Shown here in pieces: positions 1-6,760 of a DNA stretch of 55,860 bases. Both the position numbers and the translations under genes were made by a program. The notes under the pieces were generated by a model. It was not told where the DNA came from. It searched no databases and was given only the letters and a program-made list of their open reading frames with translations. How positions within the stretch are numbered: position 1 is the first letter of the stretch; every line of letters begins with the position of its first letter. Source of the stretch: Singulisphaera sp. GP187 (GTDB taxonomy: Bacteria > Planctomycetota > Planctomycetia > Gemmatales > Gemmataceae); the NCBI GenBank assembly GCA_945905925.1, contig CAMDQN010000026.1:1-55860 (forward strand), in the 5' to 3' direction.

Positions 1-209
1 GGCGATAGCGGAGCCGCGATGAGTTGGGAGAGCAGATCGGACGGCAACATGAGGAGGCGTCCCGCACGAACCGGGCGAATCCTCCATCGTTCTACCAAAC
101 GTCAGTCACCAACTCGGCGGAAGAACCTCTTCTCGGTGATAATCACCACATGACGGTTATCGTACCAAACTGACACGCTCGGCGGCCGTGGCGGTTACGG
201 TTGCTTGCG
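1..209. other. Host flank left of the element, no gene seen
   Basis: This stretch follows the stop codon of the interrupted isomerase gene (its 3' fragment ends at 210). I see no open frame with a convincing start or domain, and no strong hairpin. It may be plain intergenic DNA or the edge of a gene lying beyond the window. Confidence 0.4.
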
Positions 210-494
210 CTACCCCTTGATGCCGAGCATGCGGTCTAGTGAGTCGGCCGTCTGGTAGATGAGTGCTTCGGGGAAGTGCGCGTACGGGTGGAAGTACTCG
301 AACGTGAGATAGCCCTTGTAGCCGGTTGTGTCGAACGCTTCGAGTACCGCGGGCCAGTTCGTGGTGCCGTCGAGTAGCGGGCGGAATGCTTCGAGCGACA
401 CGTCGGTTCCCTTCTTCGTGAACTCCTTCAAGTGGACGTTCTTGGTCCGCGCGCCGAGTTGCGTGATCCAGTGTTCGGGGAACTGATACATCAT
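210..494 (-). pseudogene. 3' fragment of sugar phosphate isomerase/epimerase split by the element
   Basis: The reading frame ends at a TAG at 210-212 and encodes the C-terminal part of a xylose-isomerase-like TIM-barrel protein. Residue runs such as NVHLKEF, LTFEYFHP and DRMLGIKG are typical of the last strands and helices of sugar phosphate isomerase/epimerase family proteins. Upstream it runs straight into the left end of the mobile element at 490-495, so it has no start of its own. Its codon phase at the ATG at 494-492 matches that of the 5' fragment at 9383-9381, so excision would restore NIMMYQF in frame. As integrated, this half has no promoter or signal peptide and is presumably not made into useful protein. 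Confidence 0.85.
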
Positions 495-495
495 G
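490..495. other. attL core (ATCATG) at left element end
   Basis: ATCATG here matches the hexamer at 9379-9384. Host sequence lies to the left (isomerase codons) and element sequence to the right. Element-side ACGTTT at 502-507 is the inverted partner of AAACGT at 9363-9368; in the circular form they lie 22 nt apart with the symmetry centre at the AT of ATCATG, as expected for a serine-recombinase attP. The exact crossover dinucleotide cannot be fixed because the six bases are identical. Confidence 0.75.
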
Positions 496-865
496 GTATT
501 TACGTTTCGGTAGCACAATCCATTTGCTCAAAAACGCACTCGGAACGCATCGCGAGCCGTAAACAGACCTAACCCGGTTTGGAGTGCCGTTTGGCCCTCC
601 TATGGACGCCTGCGCAACGGGAAAGGGCATCGAAGTAAGAACCCGTGAGACAAAGAAGAGAGGACAGAAAAGCCGCTCCCAGAGAAGACCCGAACTCCCC
701 GCCGTCAACCGCTAATCTGTACTACACAGATGAGGGAAGTGATTTGTGCATATGCACAAAAATGGAACCGAGTTCAACGACACGTCGTTGACGGGTGCCG
801 GCGGTTGATGGCATGCGACGCGGCGAACCTGTTGCCACTTGACGATGGGACGCTTCCCGAACCTG
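496..865. other. Gene-free left end of the element
   Basis: About 370 bases between attL and the stop of the DUF4282 gene carry no supportable gene; the long minus-strand frame that crosses attL has no recognisable content. The stretch holds palindrome copy 1 (743-760), small inverted repeats ATCTGT/ACAGAT (715-720 and 726-731) and CAACGAC/GTCGTTG (775-781 and 784-790), and a purine-rich run near 640-690. In the circular form this region lies directly upstream of the recombinase gene and could carry its promoter. Confidence 0.5.
743..760. repeat. Element palindrome, copy 1
   Basis: TTTGTGCATATGCACAAA is an 18-bp perfect palindrome. It lies about 105 nt beyond the stop codon of the zinc-ribbon DUF4282 gene and is the copy nearest the left element end. 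Confidence 0.85.
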
Positions 866-1402
866 TCAGCGGCGGTACCGAGTGCGGTCGTTCGCTTCTT
901 TCAACTCGTCGTGAATTTTGAAGAAGATGATGAGCAACTCGCAGTAGATGCGAACCATAAGCGGGCCAACTGTCGCGATCACGAGGCCCATTGCGAGCAG
1001 TGGAACCGATGGCTTCTTCTGCCCCGCCCCGCCCGCGTCGAAACTCTCCACGACCGTTCGCCCGCCGAACCCTATGCACCCGATCACGCCCAGCCAGAAG
1101 ACGATTTGGATGACCAGCGGAGTGATCATCCAGCGGAATGTCAGGAAGTCGCCAAGCGGGTTGGTAGGGGGGCGGCGAGACCCTTGACGCGGGCGCGAGG
1201 CGGGTTCGTCCGGCTCGTCCCCGTCGCTTTCGCCGTCGAAATCGAAGGCCTCCGGCTTAGAGGCGGGCGTCCGCCGCGCTGCCCCCGGCGGAGCGGGCGA
1301 CGGGACCGGGTTACGGCAGTGGGGGCACGAGTACGCCGCGGCGGTCGGCGGGTCGGGCAGCGTGACGGACTTCCCACATGCGGGACAGGCGACGGTGGGC
1401 AT
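866..1402 (-). CDS. Zinc-ribbon DUF4282 membrane protein
   Basis: The 178-residue product starts with a zinc ribbon made of two CxxC pairs (CPAC near residue 6 and CPHC near residue 26), followed by a Pro/Ala/acidic linker to about residue 80. The C-terminal half resembles DUF4282: a DFLTFRWMITP entry motif, two hydrophobic membrane segments, then a charged IHDELKEAND tail. DUF4282 proteins are small bacterial membrane proteins without a firm biochemical role. It is the last gene of the element's leftward operon, after the S49 protease and a palindrome copy, where accessory genes often sit. It is not a virion-type protein and may be cargo. The start at 1402 places the first CxxC at the usual distance from the N terminus. 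Confidence 0.75.
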   Translation of the reverse strand: MPTVACPACGKSVTLPDPPTAAAYSCPHCRNPVPSPAPPGAARRTPASKPEAFDFDGESDGDEPDEPASRPRQGSRRPPTNPLGDFLTFRWMITPLVIQIVFWLGVIGCIGFGGRTVVESFDAGGAGQKKPSVPLLAMGLVIATVGPLMVRIYCELLIIFFKIHDELKEANDRTRYRR

Positions 1403-1495
1403 GGGCGCTCCGGTGTGAGTGAGCGGACGCGGGAGAATGTATCCCTCTCACGGAGAGCGGCAACACGGCATTTCACAGACGGTCGGGCGCGGCGG

Positions 1496-1515
1496 TTTTG
1501 TGCATATGCACAAAA
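1496..1515. repeat. Element palindrome, copy 2
   Basis: A perfect 20-bp TTTTGTGCATATGCACAAAA, 12 nt beyond the stop of the S49 protease gene (TGA at 1530-1528 on the minus strand). It separates that gene from the DUF4282 gene. Confidence 0.92.
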
Positions 1516-1527
1516 TCGGGGAGCGCT

Positions 1528-2403
1528 TCAACGGGCGGACTTCCGGTTCGCGTCTCGAATCACGTCTTCGAGTGTCGCGATTCGGTCCACCATACGGGCC
1601 GTAAGTGCGGCGTTCGCCAAGAGCATTCGCCCCTGTCCGAAATCCCGTTCGACCGTTGCCGAGCGGATGCCGCGGCCCTTCGCAACGGCGTCCGTGAACA
1701 TCGCACCGTAGGCGTTGCACTGGCTCTTGAGGTATGCGATACCTTCGGCCGTCACCGGGGTTTGCGGCCACCCTTCCGCCTTGAACGGGCTTGCGTCGTT
1801 TGGAATGAGTTGATCCTTGACGCCTTCCCGTTCGAGTGCCTTCGTTTCGTCCACGTTGCGCATCAACACACCGATGCATCCGACCGCGCCCGCGGGAGTG
1901 ACGACGACTTCCCCGCACTGGCTCGCGTACCAGTACGCAGCGCTTGCCGCGACGTGATTCGCGACCGCGATTGTCGGCTTCACCTTGCCCACGGCAGCAA
2001 CCTTGTCCGCGGCTTCGGGCATCCCGTAAACGGTTCCGCCCGGTGAGTCGATGTCGTAAACGATGCTCGCAACTTGCCTGTCCGCAACGGCCGCATCCGT
2101 CGCGCGGCCGATTGCTTCGTGCGAGGTGAACCCGAACAACTCATCGAACACACTCGCACGCGGCATGATCGAACCGCCGACGCGGATTATCGCCACGTTC
2201 CCAACGAGGACATAGCCGCGGTCGGCATCGCTCGCGCGCGGGGAACCGCGGAACGAGACGGGGCCGCGGTCCCGGTACGCGGACAGAATGCCGAACAGCG
2301 CGACCGGGGTGATCGCCCACGGCGTATTGCCGATGTCGGCCAGAACGTGAGACGTGTTCACCGGTGCGGTTCCTTCAACGGGGTTCGTCGCGGTCGGGTT
2401 CAC
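1528..2403 (-). CDS. S49-family (SppA/prohead) serine protease
   Basis: The product has 291 residues from a GTG start at 2403 whose GTGA overlaps the stop of the upstream peptidase gene, implying translational coupling. It has the S49/ClpP-like fold signatures: IVYDIDSPGG, then ANHVAASAAYWYAS carrying the likely catalytic serine, then a GCIGVLM motif. Phage proteases of this family process prohead proteins, and the size fits the family. The first 50 residues lack a signal peptide, which favours a capsid-type role over a membrane signal-peptide peptidase. A longer open frame runs upstream to 3147 but that part is low-complexity and antisense-like, so I reject it. No capsid or portal gene accompanies it, which is odd for this family. 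Confidence 0.85.
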   Translation of the reverse strand: MNPTATNPVEGTAPVNTSHVLADIGNTPWAITPVALFGILSAYRDRGPVSFRGSPRASDADRGYVLVGNVAIIRVGGSIMPRASVFDELFGFTSHEAIGRATDAAVADRQVASIVYDIDSPGGTVYGMPEAADKVAAVGKVKPTIAVANHVAASAAYWYASQCGEVVVTPAGAVGCIGVLMRNVDETKALEREGVKDQLIPNDASPFKAEGWPQTPVTAEGIAYLKSQCNAYGAMFTDAVAKGRGIRSATVERDFGQGRMLLANAALTARMVDRIATLEDVIRDANRKSAR

Positions 2404-3005
2404 AGGCTCGCGCGGTACACGGCTTCGGCTTCGGGGCCGTCGATGAACCCGCGGGCCGCGAGGACGTTCGCGATCCGCCCGATTGCGGTTCGGTGAAGGC
2501 TCACGAGCCGTTCGGCTTCGGCGCGTGCGTCGGCCCGCGCCGCCGCGCGCAAGTTCAGTGCGAAGAGGTTTTCCATATCCCCGGCCGCGTCCCCGTTCGC
2601 GAACGGGCAATCGCCGTCGCCGAACAGCAGTTGCGCCAGCGGGCCGCAGTAGATCACCGTCGCGCGGTCGTGAACGCTCCCCGTCCCGAAACTCTCCGCG
2701 TACCCGTCCCGGCGGGTCACCACCCCGCGGACGACGCGCCCGCCCGTCGCGAGCGCACCCACGATGTGACCGGATTCGTGAAGGCAAACGCTCCACTTGT
2801 AATCGCCGGTGTTCGGCGCGGGTAAGGGTTCGGGACGCGCAACGCTCGGGGCCGGTTTCGGAACGGGGTTCGGTGCGGGTGATGCGGTCGCGCCGGGTAG
2901 TGCGCGCGTCGCCGTCACGGACAGTTTCCCGTCGAGAGGCAACCCGAGCGCGTCGGCCAACCCCTGATAGTATTCCGTGCGTTGCTTGCGACTTTCGGGG
3001 AACAC
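2400..3005 (-). CDS. HExxH-type putative metallopeptidase
   Basis: The product has 201 residues. A short N-terminal part with peptidoglycan-binding-like wording (YYQGLADALGLPLDGKLSVTATRAL) is followed by a Pro/Ala-rich linker. A C-terminal domain near residue 75 carries CLHESGHIVGAL, an HExxH zinc site, and later a CGPLAQLLFG helix and a GDMENL segment. This arrangement resembles the M41/FtsH-like peptidase core, without the AAA domain. Proteins of this kind occur in phage and planctomycete genomes, often unnamed. It lies 77 nt after the unknown helical gene and its stop overlaps the GTG start of the S49 protease, so two protease-type proteins are co-translated. Substrate unknown. Confidence 0.6.
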   Translation of the reverse strand: MFPESRKQRTEYYQGLADALGLPLDGKLSVTATRALPGATASPAPNPVPKPAPSVARPEPLPAPNTGDYKWSVCLHESGHIVGALATGGRVVRGVVTRRDGYAESFGTGSVHDRATVIYCGPLAQLLFGDGDCPFANGDAAGDMENLFALNLRAAARADARAEAERLVSLHRTAIGRIANVLAARGFIDGPEAEAVYRASL

Positions 3006-3082
3006 GTTCGACCCTCACAGGCGCGGAGAAGGGGAAGGGGAAAGGCGGGCGCGTCACGCGCCCGCCCGGGATCAACGGCGGT

Positions 3083-3718
3083 TCACGCCGCGTACTTCTT
3101 GCGCAACTCCGCGGCTTCGGATTCCGACACGGCCCCAGAGAACACAAGCCCTTCGAGCAACCGCACCGGGTCGAGTTGCGCGTCGAGAAGGCGAACCGGT
3201 AAGTGCATCCCCGAGTTGGGGCCGATGAGCAAATCCGCCATGTCGATCTGCGTCTGAAGCCGCGTCAACTCGCGAAGGGCTTTCGCCGCGACGAGCAACT
3301 TTTCCCCGGCGTCACGAACCGCGGGGCCGAACGCCTCTTTGAACACCCGGCGCGCGTGTTCGTTGAGCGCGACCTTCTTGGCCTTCGCCTCTTCCGCGTC
3401 GAGAAGCGACACGGCTTTCGCGACCACGGTTTCGCGCGTGGAGAGGGCGCGAAGCTTTTCGGCCGTGGCCCGCTGACGCTCGGCCCGCGCGCCGTCCCCG
3501 CCCGCCAAGATGCGCGCCTCAACGTCTTCGCTGCTCAGCGCGCCCGCACTCGCCCCGAATTCCGCGGCCAGTTCCGCGGCCACGGTTTCCCGCTCCGCGG
3601 TCACTTGGGCGAGTTCCGCCGACAGTTTCGCGCGCCGTGCCAGAACGTCGGCGTAGGGCGCGTGATCGGTGAGTTCGGGGATGCGCGGCGGTTGCTGAGA
3701 AGTCTTGGAACCGAACAT
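3083..3718 (-). CDS. Unknown helical element protein downstream of the small terminase
   Basis: The product has 211 residues and is strongly helical, with a coiled-coil-like region from about residue 28 to 110 rich in Ala, Glu, Arg and Leu (for example LARRAKLSAELAQVTAERETV). A second helical part follows, ending with LVFSGAVSESEAAELRKKYA. No catalytic motif or membrane segment is visible. A GAGG-type ribosome site lies 7 nt before the ATG at 3718. The gene sits between small terminase and the two proteases, the position of head or packaging genes in phages, so a scaffold-like or packaging accessory role is possible. That is inference from position only. Confidence 0.6.
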   Translation of the reverse strand: MFGSKTSQQPPRIPELTDHAPYADVLARRAKLSAELAQVTAERETVAAELAAEFGASAGALSSEDVEARILAGGDGARAERQRATAEKLRALSTRETVVAKAVSLLDAEEAKAKKVALNEHARRVFKEAFGPAVRDAGEKLLVAAKALRELTRLQTQIDMADLLIGPNSGMHLPVRLLDAQLDPVRLLEGLVFSGAVSESEAAELRKKYAA

Positions 3719-3839
3719 GATGTAACCTCGTTAGTGAAGGAAACCGGGCGAACCAAAACAGAAGACCGAAGAAGCCTTGAAGCGAAGAAAGACAGAAAAC
3801 CAAAGCCACCCAAAACCCAAGCCGAAGACAGGGACCGCG

Positions 3840-3859
3840 TTTTGTGCATATGCACAAAA
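3840..3859. repeat. Element palindrome, copy 3
   Basis: A perfect TTTTGTGCATATGCACAAAA that begins directly after the TGA stop (3862-3860) of the small terminase gene, with no base between. About 120 bp of purine-rich (plus strand) noncoding DNA separates it from the next gene. Confidence 0.92.
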
Positions 3860-4423
3860 TCACCCGCCCGCGTTCTCGTCGCCTTCGACGCCGTGAATCG
3901 ACAGGCGAATGGGGCCGTTCAGCCCGTTGAGGGCAGAACGCGACTTGCCGCCCGGCGCGCGGTCCGTCGTCGTCGGCTTGACCCCTTTCACCCTGTTGCG
4001 GTCAACCGGCGTGATACCCAACAGGGTTGCGCATCTCATCGCGTCGGCCAAACTCTCTCGCGCGATCCTGTACCAGCGCGACGGGGTGTCCTTTTCGGTG
4101 CCCTTCTCGCCCCCCGCGCTCGCGGCCTTGCGCTTCGAGAACAAGCCCTCTTCGTGAAGCTTCGCCGTCGCCAAGAGGTAGGTGCCGTAAGAACTGGCGT
4201 ACATCGTCAGCACACCCGCATCGGCCGCGGTCAAGTGCCCCGGCGCGACAGATTCAATAACCCGCGTCCACTCGGCGCGCCCGTACTCGTCCAAGCAATC
4301 CGGCGGTTCGGTCGGGATCGGCGGAAGGTCGTTGTTCGCCCCGCGCAGGTGCGCGTGACGCGCTTTTCGGAACGTGCCCTTCTCTTCGAGTTCGGTCAGT
4401 GGCTTCGGTTTTCGACCACGCAT
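3860..4423 (-). CDS. P27-family phage terminase small subunit
   Basis: The 187-residue product opens with MRGRKPKP and then shows the P27 layout: a Pro-rich PPIPTEPP stretch, LDEYGRAEWTRV, GHLTAADAGVLTMYASSY, and a C-terminal LLGITPVDRNRVKG block. P27 small terminases recognise phage DNA and recruit the large subunit for headful packaging in cos/pac-type phages. No large terminase is encoded in the element, although it normally follows directly. That pattern is known from satellites that divert a helper phage's packaging motor, and also from decayed prophages. The gene heads the leftward late-type operon; a terminator-like hairpin lies about 80 nt upstream, and palindrome copy 3 abuts its stop. 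Confidence 0.88.
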   Translation of the reverse strand: MRGRKPKPLTELEEKGTFRKARHAHLRGANNDLPPIPTEPPDCLDEYGRAEWTRVIESVAPGHLTAADAGVLTMYASSYGTYLLATAKLHEEGLFSKRKAASAGGEKGTEKDTPSRWYRIARESLADAMRCATLLGITPVDRNRVKGVKPTTTDRAPGGKSRSALNGLNGPIRLSIHGVEGDENAGG

Positions 4424-4485
4424 TTCAAGTTCTCCAAAAACGGCTGAAAAATGTGATTACCGGGCGGGTCGGTCGCACACCTTTT

Positions 4486-4515
4486 GGGAAAAAGTCAAAA
4501 ACCCCCTTGGGGGTC
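4486..4515 (-). terminator. Rho-independent-like terminator after the early-type genes
   Basis: Read on the minus strand, ACCCCC and GGGGGT flank a two-base centre (stem 4501-4514), followed by TTTTGACTTTTT. It would end transcripts coming from the winged-helix gene, whose stop is at 4757, before the terminase gene begins at 4423. Confidence 0.55.
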
Positions 4516-4628
4516 AATCCTTCATTAGAGTGACGGTTGCGGCCCCGTTCGCTCACCGTTCGCCACGGGTCGCAACCGCCGCGTGTCGTCTGCGTCCCCT
4601 TGTCACCCCTGCGCCCCTAACCCGATGC

Positions 4629-4650
4629 GAGTGACAGCCCGTTGTCACTC
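4629..4650. promoter_or_regulatory. Inverted repeat, possible operator or hairpin
   Basis: GAGTGACA (4629-4636) and TGTCACTC (4643-4650) are perfect 8-bp arms around a 6-nt centre. The repeat lies in the spacer between the winged-helix gene and small terminase, a plausible place for a regulator of the packaging-type operon. Confidence 0.4.
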
Positions 4651-4756
4651 TGTTGCTTTTGTCTTTGGGGTGAATTTCTCTTTTGTCTTTCTTCCTCTCG
4701 GGGCCGTCTTCTCTTGGGTCGCGCTTTCTAAGACTGGTACACAGTTTTGCCCCGCC

Positions 4757-5167
4757 TTAGCTCGTTCGCGGCAACCCCAAGTAGAGGTATTCGGAAGCCC
4801 GGTCCACCAACCGCCCGCCCGCCAAAGGCTTCCCCGTCTCGTCATTGCGGCACGGTCGGCCTACCCACACACGTTCGATCACGCCTTGCGCGGCCAACTG
4901 TTGAAGCCAGCGGAACGCCGTTTGTTGCGGCTTGCCGATCAACATTCCCAGAGACACACTTCCGAGAAAGAACCGCGTACCCGCGCGCCCGTCGCAGAGG
5001 CAGTGAATCAGTTTGGCGAGCATCCTGAGTTTCTCCCTGTTGTTGCCGCGGACACCTTCCAAACCCGGGGGATCGGGAATCAACTCGCACCGTCGCCACG
5101 CGGTCAGCAACCCCGCGTCCGGTGTCCGTGTGGCCTTGCGGTGTCCGCGCGCTGCGGCACCGCTCAT
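4757..5167 (-). CDS. Winged-helix DNA-binding protein
   Basis: The product has 136 residues. The segment LGMLIGKPQQTAFRWLQQLAAQGVIERVWVG near residues 75-105 reads as a winged helix: recognition helix with Q-T-A-x-R, then the wing strand. The C-terminal part, ending ASEYLYLGL, is typical of small phage or plasmid replication/regulatory proteins. Its ATG overlaps the stop of the ParB-like frame (ATGA, 5167-5164), so the two are probably coupled. It is the last gene before the terminator at 4486-4515. It is a candidate binder for one of the palindromes in the element; a replication role is also possible. Confidence 0.6.
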   Translation of the reverse strand: MSGAAARGHRKATRTPDAGLLTAWRRCELIPDPPGLEGVRGNNREKLRMLAKLIHCLCDGRAGTRFFLGSVSLGMLIGKPQQTAFRWLQQLAAQGVIERVWVGRPCRNDETGKPLAGGRLVDRASEYLYLGLPRTS

Positions 5168-6333
5168 TTCTTCTCACCTCCCTTGTTGCGCTTCTTCTCA
5201 TCTGCCCGCCGTTGGGCGTACCGGGACAGGATGCCACCGCTCTTAATGCCGAACTGGTACGCGGCGGTACGCTTGTTCGCGCGTCCCTTTTCCGCGGCCA
5301 ACTTGATGAGGTAGGGGAAGCCGCTGAGTTGCACGAAGCACGGCACCCAAACGCCACCGGTGCCGGGTACGTCAACGGCCTCGTCGTCGCTCTGATCGGC
5401 CCGCTTCCAGCGCACCGCGCCCGCAACGTCGCTCAGGAGGTAACAGAGGTTCTTTGCCGCGTCGTCGTCGCCCCTCAGTTCGGACGTGACTTCCGCGGTC
5501 AGTTGGACAACCTTGTTGGCGAGCGCAACGTACCGGTGCGGTGTCGGTTCTTCGAGTGCGGGAGGATTTTGTGCATATGCACAGATTTCGTCGGGGCCGC
5601 GTCCGGGGGGTTCGGCTTCTGATCCCGCGCGGCCCTTTCCTCGTCCCCCTGAAGCGCCAGACAGACCACCGTGTGAAGCGCCGACATCCGGTTCGCCCGC
5701 CACCGGTTCCCCGCCTTGCGTTCCAGAACCGCCAGTTCCCAAAGCGCCTTCACCAGAACCCCCCGCAGGGTCAGTCTCTCCAAATCGTCCTTGCTCACGT
5801 TCGCCTCCCGGCTGAAGTGTCCCATTTGGGACACTTGGCTTTTTGTCAGTCTGATTTTCGCGTGATGATTTTGCATCACCCGGCGAAAGGTCGCGTGCGA
5901 CCGTACTCTTTCCCACGCCGATCAAGCCCGCAATCTCTCGCACGCTGTACCCGCGCTCGCGGAGCAAATTCACCCACGCGCGCCGTTCGTCGGTGGTTAG
6001 GTGCCGTCGGAGCAAGTTGAGCGAAGCAACTTCGCCCGGTATCGCGTCCTCGGTCGGGTTGACCGGTTCGTATTCCGGCTCGATACCCGCGATGCGGCAA
6101 GCAAGCTCGCGGTTGCGGCCGTCGAGAATGCGGCCGTCGGGAAGCCGCTGGATTTTGTGCTTAAGGCCGATCTCGCCAATGTCCGCGGCGAGCGCGTCAA
6201 TTTCGTCCTCGCGCATCCACCGGAGCGCGTCCGCAACTGGGTGGGCTTGCGAAATCACATAGATAGCGCCGCGGTGTTCGTGTTCGCGCGTCGGTTCGTC
6301 GCGCATCCCCGGCAGTGCGTTCGGGTCGAACAT
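5164..6333 (-). CDS. ParB-like DNA-binding protein (long open frame, middle part doubtful)
   Basis: The frame is open for 389 residues. Residues about 25-110 form a ParB/sulfiredoxin-like domain (EIDALAADIGEIGLKHKIQ, then RILDGRNRELAC); residues about 115-150 carry a helix-turn-helix (RGYSVREIAGLIGVGKSTVARDL). ParB and KorB relatives bind repeated palindromes for partition or gene control. Residues about 160-255 are Gly/Pro-rich and have poor third-position GC (8 of 20 codons by hand count at 5701-5760), while another frame there looks coding, so this part may not be translated as shown. The C-terminal part (from about 5560 leftwards) again has coding-type GC3 (16 of 20 at 5461-5520) and is probably a real domain or a separate gene. 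Palindrome copy 4 lies at that junction. Confidence 0.65.
   Translation of the reverse strand: MFDPNALPGMRDEPTREHEHRGAIYVISQAHPVADALRWMREDEIDALAADIGEIGLKHKIQRLPDGRILDGRNRELACRIAGIEPEYEPVNPTEDAIPGEVASLNLLRRHLTTDERRAWVNLLRERGYSVREIAGLIGVGKSTVARDLSPGDAKSSRENQTDKKPSVPNGTLQPGGEREQGRFGETDPAGGSGEGALGTGGSGTQGGEPVAGEPDVGASHGGLSGASGGRGKGRAGSEAEPPGRGPDEICAYAQNPPALEEPTPHRYVALANKVVQLTAEVTSELRGDDDAAKNLCYLLSDVAGAVRWKRADQSDDEAVDVPGTGGVWVPCFVQLSGFPYLIKLAAEKGRANKRTAAYQFGIKSGGILSRYAQRRADEKKRNKGGEKK
5499..5879 (-). CDS. Candidate overlapping gene inside the ParB-like frame
   Basis: A 126-codon frame begins with ATGATG at 5879. Between about 5840 and 5590 it gives normal protein sequence (for example KDDLERLTLRGVLVKALWEL and MSALHTVVCLALQGDEE) with high GC in third positions (14 of 19 codons by hand count near 5701-5760), whereas the ParB frame there gives Gly-rich low complexity. 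This suggests the true coding frame switches here, either as a separate overlapping gene or through old compensating frameshifts. Its last third, after palindrome copy 4, is poor, so the functional end may be close to the palindrome. No known family recognised. Confidence 0.45.
   Translation of the reverse strand: MMQNHHAKIRLTKSQVSQMGHFSREANVSKDDLERLTLRGVLVKALWELAVLERKAGNRWRANRMSALHTVVCLALQGDEERAARDQKPNPPDAAPTKSVHMHKILPHSKNRHRTGTLRSPTRLSN
5567..5586. repeat. Element palindrome, copy 4
   Basis: TTTTGTGCATATGCACAGAT matches the consensus except near its right edge. It lies at the border between the apparent coding frame of 5499-5879 and the C-terminal coding part of the ParB-like frame, so it again marks the end of a coding segment. 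Confidence 0.8.
5815..5836. promoter_or_regulatory. 22-bp palindrome inside coding sequence
   Basis: AAGTGTCCCA and TGGGACACTT are perfect 10-bp arms around TT. It lies about 45 nt inside the candidate overlapping gene, just after the ParB-like helix-turn-helix. The symmetry suggests an autoregulatory or partition binding site, different in sequence from the six-copy palindrome. Confidence 0.5.
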
Positions 6334-6335
6334 TA

Positions 6336-6635
6336 CTAGCCCCTCCCCTTCTGACGGGAGAGGCGAACGACCGTTACAGACGGTAACGGCACCAGCACCA
6401 CATCGAAGCCCGCACGCGCCGCGGCCCCTATGAACGCTTTGCCCGCAGGGGTGCCGTTGCGAATTGCGAGTTCAAGGGCGGAACCCTTGCCAAGCTCGAT
6501 TTCGATACCGTTGGGTGCGTCCCCAATGTGCCGCACGCCGTCATATAGGCCGGTGTCTTCGAGCAAATCAAATAGGTATAAGCCGTCTCTAGACCCGCTA
6601 TTGATTTCTGATATCAAGCCTGATATACTTTCCAT
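6336..6635 (-). CDS. Small unknown element protein (99 aa)
   Basis: A 99-residue protein without a recognised family. It begins MESISGLISEINSGS, has an acidic middle (LEDTGLYDGV, GIEIELGKG) and an alanine-rich helix followed by beta-like VVLVPLPSVTVVRL. It has no membrane segment. It ends two bases before the ParB-like start, so the two are likely co-transcribed. A 64-nt hairpin ends 13 nt upstream of its ATG, and an AGGA ribosome site lies between. Confidence 0.5.
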   Translation of the reverse strand: MESISGLISEINSGSRDGLYLFDLLEDTGLYDGVRHIGDAPNGIEIELGKGSALELAIRNGTPAGKAFIGAAARAGFDVVLVPLPSVTVVRLSRQKGRG

Positions 6636-6648
6636 GTTGGTCCTCAGT

Positions 6649-6712
6649 AGCGGCAGCGGATTGGGAAGAGGTTAGGCGCTAACCAAACGCCTCTTCCCGG
6701 TTCGCTGCCGCT
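6649..6712 (-). promoter_or_regulatory. Strong hairpin in the leader of the 99-aa gene
   Basis: Outer arms AGCGGCAGCG (6649-6658) and CGCTGCCGCT (6703-6712) and inner arms GGGAAGAGG (6663-6671) and CCTCTTCCC (6690-6698) are perfect. It lies between the 68-aa and 99-aa genes, directly before the ribosome site of the latter. It lacks a T-run, so attenuation or mRNA stability control is as likely as termination. Confidence 0.5.
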
Positions 6713-6760
6713 TCGCTATTTGAATCCGTCCCAATCGTTCAATAACTCTCCCGAACCCGC

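Larger units (their letters stand above)
4424..4756. other. Gene-free spacer upstream of the small terminase
   Basis: No supportable gene in about 330 bases. It holds a C-run/G-run hairpin followed on the minus strand by T-runs (4486-4515), an inverted repeat GAGTGACA/TGTCACTC (4629-4636 and 4643-4650), and a pyrimidine-rich stretch on the plus strand near 4650-4735. A promoter for the terminase operon probably lies here, and the region divides the element's early-type genes from its packaging-type genes. Confidence 0.5.

Noticed and set aside
157-708. A 183-codon minus-strand frame spanning the left element end
   Set aside because: It crosses attL, overlaps the clear isomerase fragment in another frame, is Arg/His/Pro-rich and has no family pattern.
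2404-3147. N-terminal extension of the S49 protease frame to 3147
   Set aside because: The extension overlaps the HExxH peptidase gene in another frame and reads as Arg-rich low-complexity sequence; the GTG at 2403 overlaps the upstream stop as a coupled start should.
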